Positions 43,912-52,412 are shown, counted from the first letter of the stretch. The stretch is 64,000 nucleotides of DNA from Rubrobacter tropicus (GCF_011492945.1 NZ_CP045119.1:4314773-4378772); one strand, 5' to 3'. A program made the numbers and translations. Notes: generated by a model not told the origin, from the letters alone.

Positions 43912-44625
43912 CTACGATACCTCCGAGACTAATGCTCTTATAAGTTGGCTCTTCTCGTCTTCTTCCGGGTGCCAGAGCACGCCGAGCACGAACGGGCAGG
44001 ACGGATCCTCGATGGCCTCGACGGCCTCGTCCTCGGAGCGCCCCGTGACTACCAGCCCCTCCCCCACATCCTTTATCCCCTGGTGGTGGTGGGACTTTAC
44101 GGGCGTCCTCTCCGAACCCACGGCGCGGGCGGCGAGGGATCCTGCCTCCAGCACGACTTCGTGGTCGGCGAAGGTGCCCGGGGTGTGGCGGTGCTCCTCG
44201 TGGCCGAGCACGTCGGGGAGGTGCTGCTCGAGGCCGCCGCCGTAGGCGACGTTCAAAACGTGCATCCCGCGGCAGATGCCGAGGACCGGCATCCTTCGGC
44301 CTATGGCAGCCCGGACCAGCGCGAGCTCGTAGGCATCGCGCTCCTGCTGGACGGGTCCGGTTTCGGGGTGCGGCTCCTGGCCGTAGAGGTCGGGGTCGAG
44401 GTCGCCTGCGCCGCCGGTCAGGATCAGGGCGTCGAGGAGATCGAGGAGGCCGTCCGGCTCCCCCGCGTCCTCCTCGTCGGGCGGGAGCAGGACGGGCCTG
44501 CCCCCGGCCCGCTGAACGGCGTACACGTAGTTGGCCGGGCTGAGGAAGGCCGGCATCGCCTTCCACGCCCCGTAGCTGACGGTCTCCGTCGCGGCGGTGA
44601 TGCCGACCGTGGGCCTCCCGCTCAC
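43912..44625 (-). CDS. Gamma-glutamyl-amine hydrolase (PuuD-like, class I amidotransferase)
   Basis: The 237-residue protein belongs to the peptidase C26 family that hydrolyses gamma-glutamyl amides. The nucleophile is the Cys in LGICRGMHVLNVAYGG, and the supporting His and Glu are in the C-terminal LWHPEED. In the Puu pathway it frees GABA from gamma-glutamyl-GABA. Its start overlaps the ligase stop by four bases (ATGA), so the ligase and hydrolase are translated together. Confidence 0.93.
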   Translation of the reverse strand: MSGRPTVGITAATETVSYGAWKAMPAFLSPANYVYAVQRAGGRPVLLPPDEEDAGEPDGLLDLLDALILTGGAGDLDPDLYGQEPHPETGPVQQERDAYELALVRAAIGRRMPVLGICRGMHVLNVAYGGGLEQHLPDVLGHEEHRHTPGTFADHEVVLEAGSLAARAVGSERTPVKSHHHQGIKDVGEGLVVTGRSEDEAVEAIEDPSCPFVLGVLWHPEEDEKSQLIRALVSEVS

Positions 44626-45983
44626 AGGCGCTCGAAGGTCCGGTAGCGTTCCCAGTCGGTGACCGCAGCCTCGAAGGCCTCTATCTCGACCTTCGCCGCG
44701 TTCAGGTAGTGCTCGACCACCTCGTCCCCGAAAGCGTCCCTCGCCACCTCGCTCGCCGCGAAGAGCTCGCGGGCGGCGCCCAGGCTCGTCGGTACGTGGG
44801 GCTTGTCCGTCTCGTAGGCGTTGCCGGCGAACTCGTCTTCGAGGGGGAGTTCGTTGTCTATCCCGTGCAGGCCGGCGGCGATCATGGCCGAGATGGCCAG
44901 GTACGGGTTGACGTCCCCACCCGGGATTCGGTTCTCCACCCTCAAAGAGGGTCCGTGTCCGACCACCCGCAAGCTACACGTGCGGTTGTCCCGGCCCCAG
45001 GCGACGGCCGTCGGCGCGAACGAGCCCTTGGCGTAGCGCTTGTACGAGTTGATGTTCGGGGCGAAGAGGGGCATGAGCTCGCGCAGGCAGGCGACCTGCC
45101 CGGCCAGGAAGCGCTCGAAGGTCTCGCTGAACCCGTGGGCGTTGGCGAAGACGGGGGTCCCGTCCTCGCTGCGCAGGGACAGGTGGATGTGGCAGGAGTT
45201 GCCCTCGCGTTCGTCGAACTTGGGCATGAAGGTGATCGAGCATCCCTCCTGGGAGGCGATCTCCTTGGCGCCGTTCTTGTAGATCGCGTGCCCGTCCGCG
45301 GTTGCGAGGGCGCGGTCGAACTTGAAGTTGATCTCGTGCTGCCCGAAGTTGCACTCGCCCTTCGCGTCCTCGACCGCGAGCCCGGCCTCGGCCATCGTGT
45401 TCCGTATCCGGCGCAGCAACGGCTCTATCCTGGCAGTACCTAGCAGCGAGTAGTCCACGTTGTAGAGGTTGGCCGGATCTAAGTCCTTGTACCCTCTTCT
45501 CCAGGCTTCCTCGTAGGAGTCTTTGAAGACTATGAACTCGAGTTCGGTCCCCACGAAGGCTTCGAGGCCGCGTTCGGCGAGGCGTTGGAGCTGGCGTTTG
45601 AGGATCTGGCGCGGCGAGGCCGCGACGGGGCTCCCGTCCTCCCAGACGAGGTCGCACGTCACCATCGCCGTCCCCTCCTGCCAGGGCACGAGCCGCAAGG
45701 TCTCCATGTCGGGCTTGAAGACGAAGTCCCCGTAGCCCTTCTCCCAGGAGCTCATCGCGTAGCCCCCGACGGTGTTCATCTCCACGTCCACGGCGAGCAG
45801 GTAGTTGCACCCTTCCGCGTCGTGCTCGACGACCTCGTCCAAAAAGTGCGTGGCCGTCAGGCGCTTGCCCTGGAGGCGGCCCTGCATGTCCGTCATCGCT
45901 ATAAGGACGGTGTCTATCCGCCCGGCCTCGACCTCGGACCTCAACGTTTCGAGGTCGAGGCGGCCCTTTGGTTTCGTCTCCAT
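44622..45983 (-). CDS. Glutamine synthetase-like gamma-glutamyl-amine ligase
   Basis: The 453-residue protein has the glutamine synthetase fold: the metal-binding EFIVFKDS region, GECNFGQHEINFKFDRA, NSCHIHLSLRSEDG and the phosphate-binding RVENRIPGGDVNPYLA. The sequence fits the GlnA3/GlnA4/PuuA group that joins glutamate to amines rather than true GlnA. Context with a permease, hydrolase and dehydrogenase supports amine gamma-glutamylation. The amine (putrescine, ethanolamine or another) cannot be read directly. Confidence 0.9.
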   Translation of the reverse strand: METKPKGRLDLETLRSEVEAGRIDTVLIAMTDMQGRLQGKRLTATHFLDEVVEHDAEGCNYLLAVDVEMNTVGGYAMSSWEKGYGDFVFKPDMETLRLVPWQEGTAMVTCDLVWEDGSPVAASPRQILKRQLQRLAERGLEAFVGTELEFIVFKDSYEEAWRRGYKDLDPANLYNVDYSLLGTARIEPLLRRIRNTMAEAGLAVEDAKGECNFGQHEINFKFDRALATADGHAIYKNGAKEIASQEGCSITFMPKFDEREGNSCHIHLSLRSEDGTPVFANAHGFSETFERFLAGQVACLRELMPLFAPNINSYKRYAKGSFAPTAVAWGRDNRTCSLRVVGHGPSLRVENRIPGGDVNPYLAISAMIAAGLHGIDNELPLEDEFAGNAYETDKPHVPTSLGAARELFAASEVARDAFGDEVVEHYLNAAKVEIEAFEAAVTDWERYRTFERL

Positions 45984-45993
45984 GGTCTCCCTT

Positions 45994-47454
45994 CTAGCTT
46001 CCGGCCAGTTCGGCCTCGGCCTGCTCGATCGTCGCGAACTCCTCCTCCGGGGCCTGGGCGACCAGGTGGTGGCGGCTGTAGACCAGGAAGTAGACGATAA
46101 AGAGCGCGTAGACGCCGAGCATTATGAGGGCCGCGTTGCGGTCCACGATAAAGGTCGCCACCACGGCCGCGAGCGCCAGCACGAGCGCGATGCCGGAGGT
46201 AACGGTCCCTCCGGGCGTCCGGTAGGGCCGCTCCAGGTCTGGCTCGCGGCGGCGGAGAACGATGTGCGAGAGCATCATGAGAGCGTAGCTCACCGTGGCC
46301 CCGAAGACGGCGATGTTGATGAGCGTGGCGCCGTTGACGGTGAGGGCGAGCAAAAAGCCGATGATGCCGGGCACGATGAGGGCGACCCACGGGGTCCTGC
46401 GCGAACCGGTCAGGGAGAGCACCTTCGGCAGATAGCCGGCGCGGGAGAGGGCGAACATCTGGCGCGAGTAGGCGAAGATGATGGAGAAGAAAGAGGCCAC
46501 GAGGCCGGCGAGCCCCGCGATGTTGACGATGGCCCCGAGCGCGGTGGTGCCGCCGTAGGCCTCCTCCATCGCCAGGGGCAGCACGGAGGGCGCAGCCAGC
46601 ATCTCGTCGGTCGTGAAAGCCGCGGAGCCCGCGCCGCCGGGCCCGAAGAAGAGGACGAGCACCGCGAACAGGAGCAGCGCCGCCATGCCGCCGATGAGCC
46701 CCTTTGGCATATCCGTCGATGGGTCCCTCGTCTCCTCGGCGGCGAGGGGGACGCCCTCGATGGCGAGGAAGAACCAGATCGCAAACGGGAAAGCCGCCCA
46801 TATCCCCACGAACCCGAGCGGCAAGAACGAACTGGCCCCCGCGGCGTTCGTCGCCTCTATCGTGAACAGGTTGGAGACCTCGAACTGCGGGATCATGCCG
46901 ACGATGAACACCGCGAGCGCCACGACGGCGACGACGGTGATGCCGAACATGAGCTTGAGCGCCTCCCCGACGCCGTAGAGGTGTATCCCCACGAAGACCA
47001 CGTAACAGCCGAGGTAGACTACCCAACCCCCAACCCCGACGAGCGTGTCCATGTACCCGCCGATGAACGTCGCGATGGCCGCCGGCGCGACGGCGTACTC
47101 GATCAGAATGGCCGTCCCCGTCGCGAACCCGCCCAGCGGCCCCAGCGCCCGCCGGGCGAACCCGTATCCTCCCCCGGCCGTCGGTATGGTGGAAGACAAC
47201 TCGGCCAGCGAGAACACCATCGTGATGTACATCGTCGCCATCAGCAACGTCGCGATTAGCAGCCCCCCCCACCCGCCCTCGGAGAGCCCGAAGTGCCAGC
47301 CCGCGAAGTCGCCCGAGATGACGTAAGCCACCCCGAGCCCCGCGAGCAACACCCATCCGGCGGCCCCCCGCTGCAACTGCCGCTGCTCCATGTACTCGGC
47401 ACCGACGTTCTCGTACTCGATCCCCTGACGGGACCTGCGATCCTGCTCGCTCAC
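45994..47454 (-). CDS. APC family amine permease (ethanolamine-type)
   Basis: The protein of about 486 residues has twelve predicted membrane segments and the APC signature near the start (GLGVAYVISGDFAGWHFGL). That opening, with GGYGFARRALGPLGGFATG, closely resembles ethanolamine permeases (EAT family). I chose the GTG at 47454 with GAGAGGAG upstream over a start at 47481. It is the first gene of the amine operon and faces the GntR gene across a promoter/operator region. Confidence 0.88.
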   Translation of the reverse strand: MSEQDRRSRQGIEYENVGAEYMEQRQLQRGAAGWVLLAGLGVAYVISGDFAGWHFGLSEGGWGGLLIATLLMATMYITMVFSLAELSSTIPTAGGGYGFARRALGPLGGFATGTAILIEYAVAPAAIATFIGGYMDTLVGVGGWVVYLGCYVVFVGIHLYGVGEALKLMFGITVVAVVALAVFIVGMIPQFEVSNLFTIEATNAAGASSFLPLGFVGIWAAFPFAIWFFLAIEGVPLAAEETRDPSTDMPKGLIGGMAALLLFAVLVLFFGPGGAGSAAFTTDEMLAAPSVLPLAMEEAYGGTTALGAIVNIAGLAGLVASFFSIIFAYSRQMFALSRAGYLPKVLSLTGSRRTPWVALIVPGIIGFLLALTVNGATLINIAVFGATVSYALMMLSHIVLRRREPDLERPYRTPGGTVTSGIALVLALAAVVATFIVDRNAALIMLGVYALFIVYFLVYSRHHLVAQAPEEEFATIEQAEAELAGS

Positions 47455-47496
47455 CCCTGAACTCCTCTCCCGCCCGCTCACCTAGCACCCTGGCAC

Positions 47497-47540
47497 GATG
47501 CTCACAAAAGCATCATAATTAATACCAATTCGTCATACAA
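47497..47540 (-). promoter_or_regulatory. Promoter and palindromic operator of the amine operon
   Basis: On the minus strand TTGTAT (47540-47535) is followed after 17 bases by TATGAT (47517-47512). GATGCT-N6-AGCATC (47497-47514), a 6-bp inverted repeat, overlaps the -10 box and the start site, a fitting position for GntR repression. Confidence 0.7.
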
Positions 47541-47610
47541 GGGGGCGGGAGGTTCCGGCATCGGTCCAGGGGCGGGAAACGCGGAGAAAAGGACGCCGCT
47601 CTACAGGCAG

Positions 47611-48339
47611 GTGGAGCGGCGGATAGAGGATCTGCTGCTCAGGGGCCGGTACAAGGCCGGGGACCGCATACCTCCCGAGGCGGAGCTGGTCGGTTCCCTC
47701 GGCGTCTCGCGGGTCACGGTGCGGGCGGGGCTGGCGCGGCTCGTGGACCGCGGCGTGCTCGACCGTCGCCAGGGGAGCGGGACCTTTCTCGTAAACCCTC
47801 CGGGCGGGGCGCGGCTCAGGTCGGGACTGGAGAAGCTGGAGACCTACACCGTCCACGCCGAGCGGCTCGGGGTCAGGCTCTCCAGCCGGGATCTTGGCAT
47901 AACGGTCGCGAAGGCCGGGCTGGAGGAAGCGGAAGCCCTTGAAGTTGAGAGAGGCAAGCCGCTGGTCCGGGTCTCGCGCGTCCTGCTCATGGAGAACAGC
48001 CCGGCCGCCTGGATGGTGGACCTCGTGCCCGAGAGCGTCATCAGCGCAGACCAGGTGCGCGAGCACTTCCGCCCCGACGCCATGCTGCTCGACCTCCTAG
48101 TCTCGGAAGGCGTCCCCGTGGGTTCCTCCCAGATGTCCATAGAGGCGGTCATGGTCGCCCCGGAAGACCCAATCGGCACGAAGCTACAACTGGAGTCGCC
48201 CTCCGCCGCCCTCTCCCTAGTCCAGACCATGTACCTCACCGACGGCCGCCCCGTCCAGCGCTCCCACGACACGTTCCTGCCGGGAAAGCTCAACCTGCAC
48301 GTCGTAAGAGAGCTCTTCGAGGTTCGCAAGCTGGCGTAG
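47611..48339 (+). CDS. GntR family (HutC-type) transcriptional regulator
   Basis: The protein has an N-terminal GntR winged helix (RIPPEAELVGSLGVSRVTVRAGLARL, DRRQGSGTFL) and a C-terminal UTRA-like effector domain (ALEVERGKPLVRVSRVLL, QTMYLTDGRPVQRSHDTFLPG). It is divergent from the amine operon and is its probable repressor. The GTG at 47611 cuts into the first helix: the in-frame codons just upstream (TPLYRQ) look like normal GntR sequence, so translation may begin upstream at a non-standard codon. About 242 residues from the GTG. Confidence 0.88.
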   Translation: MERRIEDLLLRGRYKAGDRIPPEAELVGSLGVSRVTVRAGLARLVDRGVLDRRQGSGTFLVNPPGGARLRSGLEKLETYTVHAERLGVRLSSRDLGITVAKAGLEEAEALEVERGKPLVRVSRVLLMENSPAAWMVDLVPESVISADQVREHFRPDAMLLDLLVSEGVPVGSSQMSIEAVMVAPEDPIGTKLQLESPSAALSLVQTMYLTDGRPVQRSHDTFLPGKLNLHVVRELFEVRKLA

Positions 48340-48619
48340 CCAGCTTGCGAGCCCGCTCCGGCTTCGCCTCCGCTTGTCAGCCTGGCGCTTCGCGCCTAGT
48401 CAGCACGCTGCCTTCGGTCGCTTTCAGCAAGCCTCCTTCGGAGGCTATCAGCTACAGTCGTCTCGAAGCGTTTCCCCTCTCGACACCCGAACCGCCGCGT
48501 GTGGCGCTGCCCGGACGCACCCCGCGCGGCTAAAAGCTGACAAGCTGAAAGCGAGGCCTGCTCGTAGCAGGCCGATGCGTGCCGAAAGCGCAGGCGAAGC
48601 CGGAGCGGGCTGGCCAGCT
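48340..48619. repeat. Composite intergenic repeat at 48.4 kb
   Basis: It contains GGCGC-TTC-GCGCC (48384-48396) and GCCTCC-TTC-GGAGGC (48431-48445) separated by TAGTCAGCACG and TTTCAGCAA spacers. The 57-bp core at 48481-48537 is shared with 26601-26657, and the end module is at 48584-48618. The gap lies between the convergent GntR and glyoxalase genes. No ORF in it is convincing. Confidence 0.75.
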
Positions 48620-49039
48620 TTACTGCATCATCTCCCCCACCTTCATCGTTCCGCGCTGGACCAGCTCTATTTTGTAGCCGTCGGGGTCCTCTATGAAGGC
48701 TATGCGGTAGTCGTTGCCGTCGGCGGTCAGGGTCTTGGGTTCGAGGGTTACCGTTACGCCTTGGCCCTTCAGGTTCTCTACCGTACCTTCCAGGTCGTCC
48801 ACCGTGAAGGCGACGTGGGCGTAGCCGCTGCCCTTGTCGTAGGGTTCGGTCTGGTCGTGGTTGTGGGTGAGCTCCAGCATCGGGGAGGACGGGTCCTCTT
48901 CCAGGGCGAAGAAGTGGTTGGTCGCGGAGCCGAGGTCCATCTCGCCGACCTTCTTCATGCCGAGCTTGTTCACGTAGAAGTCCTCGCTCCTTGCCGGGTC
49001 GAGGATGCGGTAGCAGGTGTGGATGAAGGTGGCGGCCAT
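48620..49039 (-). CDS. Lactoylglutathione lyase-like VOC protein (glyoxalase I family)
   Basis: The 139-residue protein has the two beta-alpha-beta-beta-beta modules of the vicinal oxygen chelate fold. Metal-ligand positions fit HTCYRILDPARSEDFY, LELTHNHDQ, HVAFTVDD and IEDPDGYKIELVQ, which closely resembles GloA. Actinobacteria use mycothiol rather than glutathione, so the thiol cofactor is uncertain. Confidence 0.9.
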   Translation of the reverse strand: MAATFIHTCYRILDPARSEDFYVNKLGMKKVGEMDLGSATNHFFALEEDPSSPMLELTHNHDQTEPYDKGSGYAHVAFTVDDLEGTVENLKGQGVTVTLEPKTLTADGNDYRIAFIEDPDGYKIELVQRGTMKVGEMMQ

Positions 49040-49169
49040 AGGGGCTCCTCTCTCGCTGTGCCGGGTCTATCCCGCGCAGGGTAGCATCCTCGTCGGCGGC
49101 GGGCGACCGGGCGGGGCTGCGGCTGTAGACTGTACCGTTAGAGGTTTCGGAGAACGGGAGGGGCGAGCG

Positions 49170-49508
49170 GTGGGTGAGATCGGCTTCGAAGACTTCCAGA
49201 AGGTGGACATAAGGGTCGGGAAGGTGGTTGGGGCAGAACCCTTTCCGGAGGCGAGAAAGCCGTCCGTCAAGCTCACCGTGGACTTCGGGCCGGAGGTCGG
49301 GGAGCGGCGGACCAGCGCCCAGCTTACTGCCCACTACGAACCGGAAGGCTTGATCGGCAAGCAGGTGGTCGCGGTCGTCAACTTCACGTCGAAGAGGATC
49401 GCCGGTTTCAAGAGCGAGGTCCTCGTCCTCGGCGTCCCCGACGAAAACGGCGAGGTAGTCCTCCTCTCACCGGACAAAGAAGTCCCGGAAGGTGGGAGGA
49501 TGTTCTGA
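49170..49508 (+). CDS. csaA: CsaA-like tRNA-binding domain protein
   Basis: The 112-residue protein is an OB-fold tRNA-binding domain like CsaA and the C-terminus of methionyl-tRNA synthetase. FQKVDIRVGKVVGAEPFPEARKPSVKLTVDFG and TSAQLTAHYEPEGLIGKQVVAVVNF cover the signature (positions 8-70). CsaA is described as an export-related chaperone in Bacillus. GGGAGGGGCGAGCG precedes the GTG at 49170. The kinase-like gene follows after 30 bases. Confidence 0.88.
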   Translation: MGEIGFEDFQKVDIRVGKVVGAEPFPEARKPSVKLTVDFGPEVGERRTSAQLTAHYEPEGLIGKQVVAVVNFTSKRIAGFKSEVLVLGVPDENGEVVLLSPDKEVPEGGRMF

Positions 49509-49538
49509 GCCGGACCTCCGACGGAGCAGGCTGAAGGC

Positions 49539-50504
49539 GTGGAGAGGTTCAATCCGCCGCCGGCCGAGGGCGTCAGGCTCCATTGGTCCGAGGCTCCCAG
49601 GCACGTGCGCGAGGCCGTCGAGGCGTGGTTGGGCGGCAGGATCGTCGCGGCGACGTCCTCGCCGGGCGGCTTCTCTCCCGGCGTCGCGGCGCGACTGCGG
49701 ACCTCGGACGGGCGCCGAGTCTTCGTGAAGGCCGCAGGCCCCGAACCAAACCCGGATACCCCCGCCGCGCACCGCCGGGAGGCCGAGGTTGTCGCCGCGC
49801 TTCCGCCCGGTGTTCCCGCTCCCCGGCTGCTCTGGTCCCACGACGAAGGCGAGGAGGGTTGGATAGTGCTGGCCTTCGAGGACGTGGAGGGACGGAATCC
49901 CGCGGAGCCCTGGCGGCCCGAAGAGTTGGACAGGGTTCTCCACACCCTCGCGGTCCTGGCCGACGTTCTCGACCCGTCGCCGCTGCCGGACGGCACGGTC
50001 GAGGGCGCGGGTGGGTGGTCCGTCGTGGCCGGCCGGCACTGGGAGAAGCTCTCGCGGGAAAGTCCGGCCCGACTCGACGAGTGGTCGGTCCGTCACCTGG
50101 ACGAACTCGCGGGGCTAGAAGCGGATGCCCCCGAAGCCGCGACGGGGAGCTCGTTGCTCCACCTCGACCTGCGGGCGGATAATCTGCTGCTCACGCCACA
50201 CCGGGTCGTGGTCGTAGACTGGCCCCACGCCCGCGTGGGGGCGCCCTGGGTAGACCTGGCCTTCTTCGCCCCGAGCGTCGCCATGCAGGGCGGCCCGACG
50301 CCGGATGAGCTTTTCTCCCGGTATCCCCGCGCCTTTCAGGCCGACGAGGACGCTATCGTGGCTGTCGTGGCCGCCATAACCGGCTTCTTCATCAGAGAAG
50401 GACTCCAGCCCCCACCTCCGGGGCTTCCCACCCTGCGGGCTTTCCAGCTAGCTCAGGGAGAGGCGGCGAGAAGCTGGCTGGCCAGCAAAACCGGGTGGAA
50501 GTAA
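49539..50504 (+). CDS. Aminoglycoside phosphotransferase family kinase
   Basis: The 321-residue protein has the APH-type kinase fold: RVFVKAAG with the ATP-binding Lys, the catalytic loop LHLDLRADNLLL (HxDxxxxN) and VVVVDWPHARVG for metal binding. The family phosphorylates sugars, choline, homoserine or antibiotics, and substrate cannot be inferred. It is transcribed with csaA and starts at a GTG without a strong ribosome binding site. Confidence 0.85.
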   Translation: MERFNPPPAEGVRLHWSEAPRHVREAVEAWLGGRIVAATSSPGGFSPGVAARLRTSDGRRVFVKAAGPEPNPDTPAAHRREAEVVAALPPGVPAPRLLWSHDEGEEGWIVLAFEDVEGRNPAEPWRPEELDRVLHTLAVLADVLDPSPLPDGTVEGAGGWSVVAGRHWEKLSRESPARLDEWSVRHLDELAGLEADAPEAATGSSLLHLDLRADNLLLTPHRVVVVDWPHARVGAPWVDLAFFAPSVAMQGGPTPDELFSRYPRAFQADEDAIVAVVAAITGFFIREGLQPPPPGLPTLRAFQLAQGEAARSWLASKTGWK

Positions 50505-50580
50505 GGAGGGCGGCGGGAAACCCGAGTCTCCCGCATAGCGTAGTATCCGTTGTAACGAAACCAGGAAGGGAGGAGCGCCC

Positions 50581-51288
50581 ATGAGCGAGACGAACCTGGA
50601 GCAGTTCAGGGAGGTAACGCCGGCCGGGAGGCTGACGCTGCAGAACTCGGCGATGCTCAAGGTCAGTTTGCAGAACGACCAGATCCAGGCAAAGTTGGGC
50701 TCGATGGTCGCCTACCAGGGCGACGTCCGCTTCGAGCACAAGGGCGGCGGCCTCGGCCGGTTCTTCAAGAAGGCGATGACGGGCGAGGGAACCCAGCTCA
50801 TGACCGTAACGGGCACGGGCGAGGTCTTCCTGGCGCACGACAAGCGCAAGGTAATGGTTCTCGAACTCGACAACGACCGCATGACCGTCAACGGCGACAA
50901 CATCCTCGCCTTCGAGCCCGGCATCGACTGGGACATAAGGCGCGTCGAAGGCGCTGGCCGCCTGGCCGGCGGCATGTTCAACGTAGTACTCGAAGGCACG
51001 GGCAAGGTCGCCGTGACCTCCGACGGCGAGCCCGTCCTGCTGGATACCTCCACCCCGACGTTCGCGGACCCCGATTCGGCGATAGCCTGGAGCGGGGGCG
51101 TCAGGACGAGCGTCAAGAGCGACGTGTCGTTCAAGACTTTCATAGGTAAGGGGAGCGGGGAGACGTTCCAGATCGGCTTCGACGGGCCCGGTTGGGTCCT
51201 GATCCAACCGTCCGAAGGGCCGACGATCCCGGAACACTCCCACGGCGGCCAGGGCGGTGGCGGCATGGGCTCGTTTTTCGAGGACTGA
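50581..51288 (+). CDS. AIM24 family protein
   Basis: The 235-residue protein is a beta-helix-like AIM24 domain protein: ENSAMLKVSL-like NSAMLKVSLQNDQIQAKLGSM, then GEGTQLMTVTGTGEVFLAH and GMFNVVLEGTGKVAVTSDGEPVLL. It ends in a His/Gly-rich tail (HSHGGQGGGGMGSFFED). GGGAGGAGCGCCC precedes the ATG. Bacterial members have no settled function; the yeast relative supports inner-membrane organisation in mitochondria. Confidence 0.88.
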   Translation: MSETNLEQFREVTPAGRLTLQNSAMLKVSLQNDQIQAKLGSMVAYQGDVRFEHKGGGLGRFFKKAMTGEGTQLMTVTGTGEVFLAHDKRKVMVLELDNDRMTVNGDNILAFEPGIDWDIRRVEGAGRLAGGMFNVVLEGTGKVAVTSDGEPVLLDTSTPTFADPDSAIAWSGGVRTSVKSDVSFKTFIGKGSGETFQIGFDGPGWVLIQPSEGPTIPEHSHGGQGGGGMGSFFED

Positions 51289-51299
51289 CCGCAGGACCG

Positions 51300-51649
51300 G
51301 TGCGCGTCTTTCACTTCGACCCGCGGATCTCGGGGCGGGATCTCTCAGCCTATGGTAGTTCGGGCGTCTTCTTCTCCGTCCTGGCTGCGTCCGAGGGAGA
51401 GGCACAACTGGCCTGCCTGCGCCTTCGGCCGGGCGGCGCGGTCGGGCGGCATCCGGCCTCCGTGCCACAGCTCTTCGTGGTGGTCGAAGGGGGTGGGTGA
51501 GCACGGACGCGGACGAGCTTCGGGTGGAGGCTGGTCAGGCGGTGCTGTGGGGGGTTGGAGAGCAGCACGGGTCGAGGGCCGGCCCGCATGGCATGACCGT
51601 CCTCGTGCTTGAGGGCGAGGGTGTGCGGGAGGCCGCCCCGACTACGTGA
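51300..51649 (+). pseudogene. Small cupin gene with a frameshift
   Basis: From a GTG at 51300 the frame encodes a cupin-like start (RVFHFDPRISGRD, LACLRLRPGGAVGRHPASVPQLFVVVEG) and then hits TGA at 51498. The expected continuation (GWVSTDADELRVEAGQAVLW, GEQHGSRAGPHGMTVLVLEGEG) is in another frame from about 51494 to the TGA at 51647. The break falls on the G5 run 51489-51493, where a one-base change would restore a single frame. A sequencing error is possible. Confidence 0.75.
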
Positions 51650-52412
51650 ACTGAATAATCCCCGCAAGACCGGCGACGCCGACAGCCGCGAAGACCAGGC
51701 CGCCGACTGCGAGGCCCGCGGCCACGAACCCGAGCAGGCGGGCGTCCTTGCCGATTTGTGCCCCTAGCGCCTCCTCCGAACGATAACTGACGACGAAACG
51801 CTTCTCCTCGTCGCCGGCGGGGGCGCCGATGGAGCCGTCCTCGCCCACCGCTCCGAGGACGTAAACCGGTGCGTCGACGGGGAGGACGCTCTCGGCGTAT
51901 CGGAAGCCGATCGTGCGCTCGCCTCCGCCCAGGTTTATCGTGGCGCCGGCGATGGTGACCGAGGCCCCGTCGGTGTGGCGCTCGAAGCGGTCCATCACTT
52001 CCCTCGCGTCTATCTCGGCGCCTTCGGCGTCGACGGCGACGCGGCCTGTTGCGTCCTCGACGTGGAACGGGGCGAACCGCTCGCTGTGGGAGATCGTCTC
52101 AGAGCGTCTATCAGAACCGACGTCGTTGTCGTCGTCGCGGTCTTGCCTGATGTACTCCCGGATCACGCGCGACGAGTAGTAGGCGCACGCCTCCCCCGCC
52201 ATCTCGCTCTCAAGCGGCGCCTCGCACCGCAGCGTTCCCTTCACCTCGACGGGGCTCCCCGGCGCGAGCGAGGCCACGTCCGCGGCGCCCGAGGTCTCGA
52301 CCGCGGCCATGGCCGAAGCCTTCCCTTTCGTCCTGCCCCGAAAGAAGAGCACGACGCCCGCGGCCACCCAGAGCGCCACGCCAACCAGCAAGAAGATCAC
52401 AGCCGCAACCAT
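51642..52412 (-). CDS. Membrane protein with GIDE domain
   Basis: The 256-residue protein has an N-terminal membrane anchor (residues 2-24), a beta-rich region matching the GIDE domain of the mitochondrial ubiquitin ligase MULAN (VEVKGTLRCEAPLESEMAGEACAYY, then FHVEDATGRVAVDAEGAEI), and a C-terminal membrane segment (LLGFVAAGLAVGGLVFAAVGVA). It has no RING finger, so it is not a ligase. Function in bacteria is unknown. Its stop overlaps the convergent cupin remnant by eight bases. Confidence 0.8.
   Translation of the reverse strand: MVAAVIFLLVGVALWVAAGVVLFFRGRTKGKASAMAAVETSGAADVASLAPGSPVEVKGTLRCEAPLESEMAGEACAYYSSRVIREYIRQDRDDDNDVGSDRRSETISHSERFAPFHVEDATGRVAVDAEGAEIDAREVMDRFERHTDGASVTIAGATINLGGGERTIGFRYAESVLPVDAPVYVLGAVGEDGSIGAPAGDEEKRFVVSYRSEEALGAQIGKDARLLGFVAAGLAVGGLVFAAVGVAGLAGIIQFT

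Noticed and set aside
44622..45983. Primary glutamine synthetase GlnA
   Set aside because: Its neighbours (amine permease, gamma-glutamyl hydrolase, dehydrogenases) and the GlnA3/PuuA-like sequence favour a gamma-glutamyl-amine ligase.
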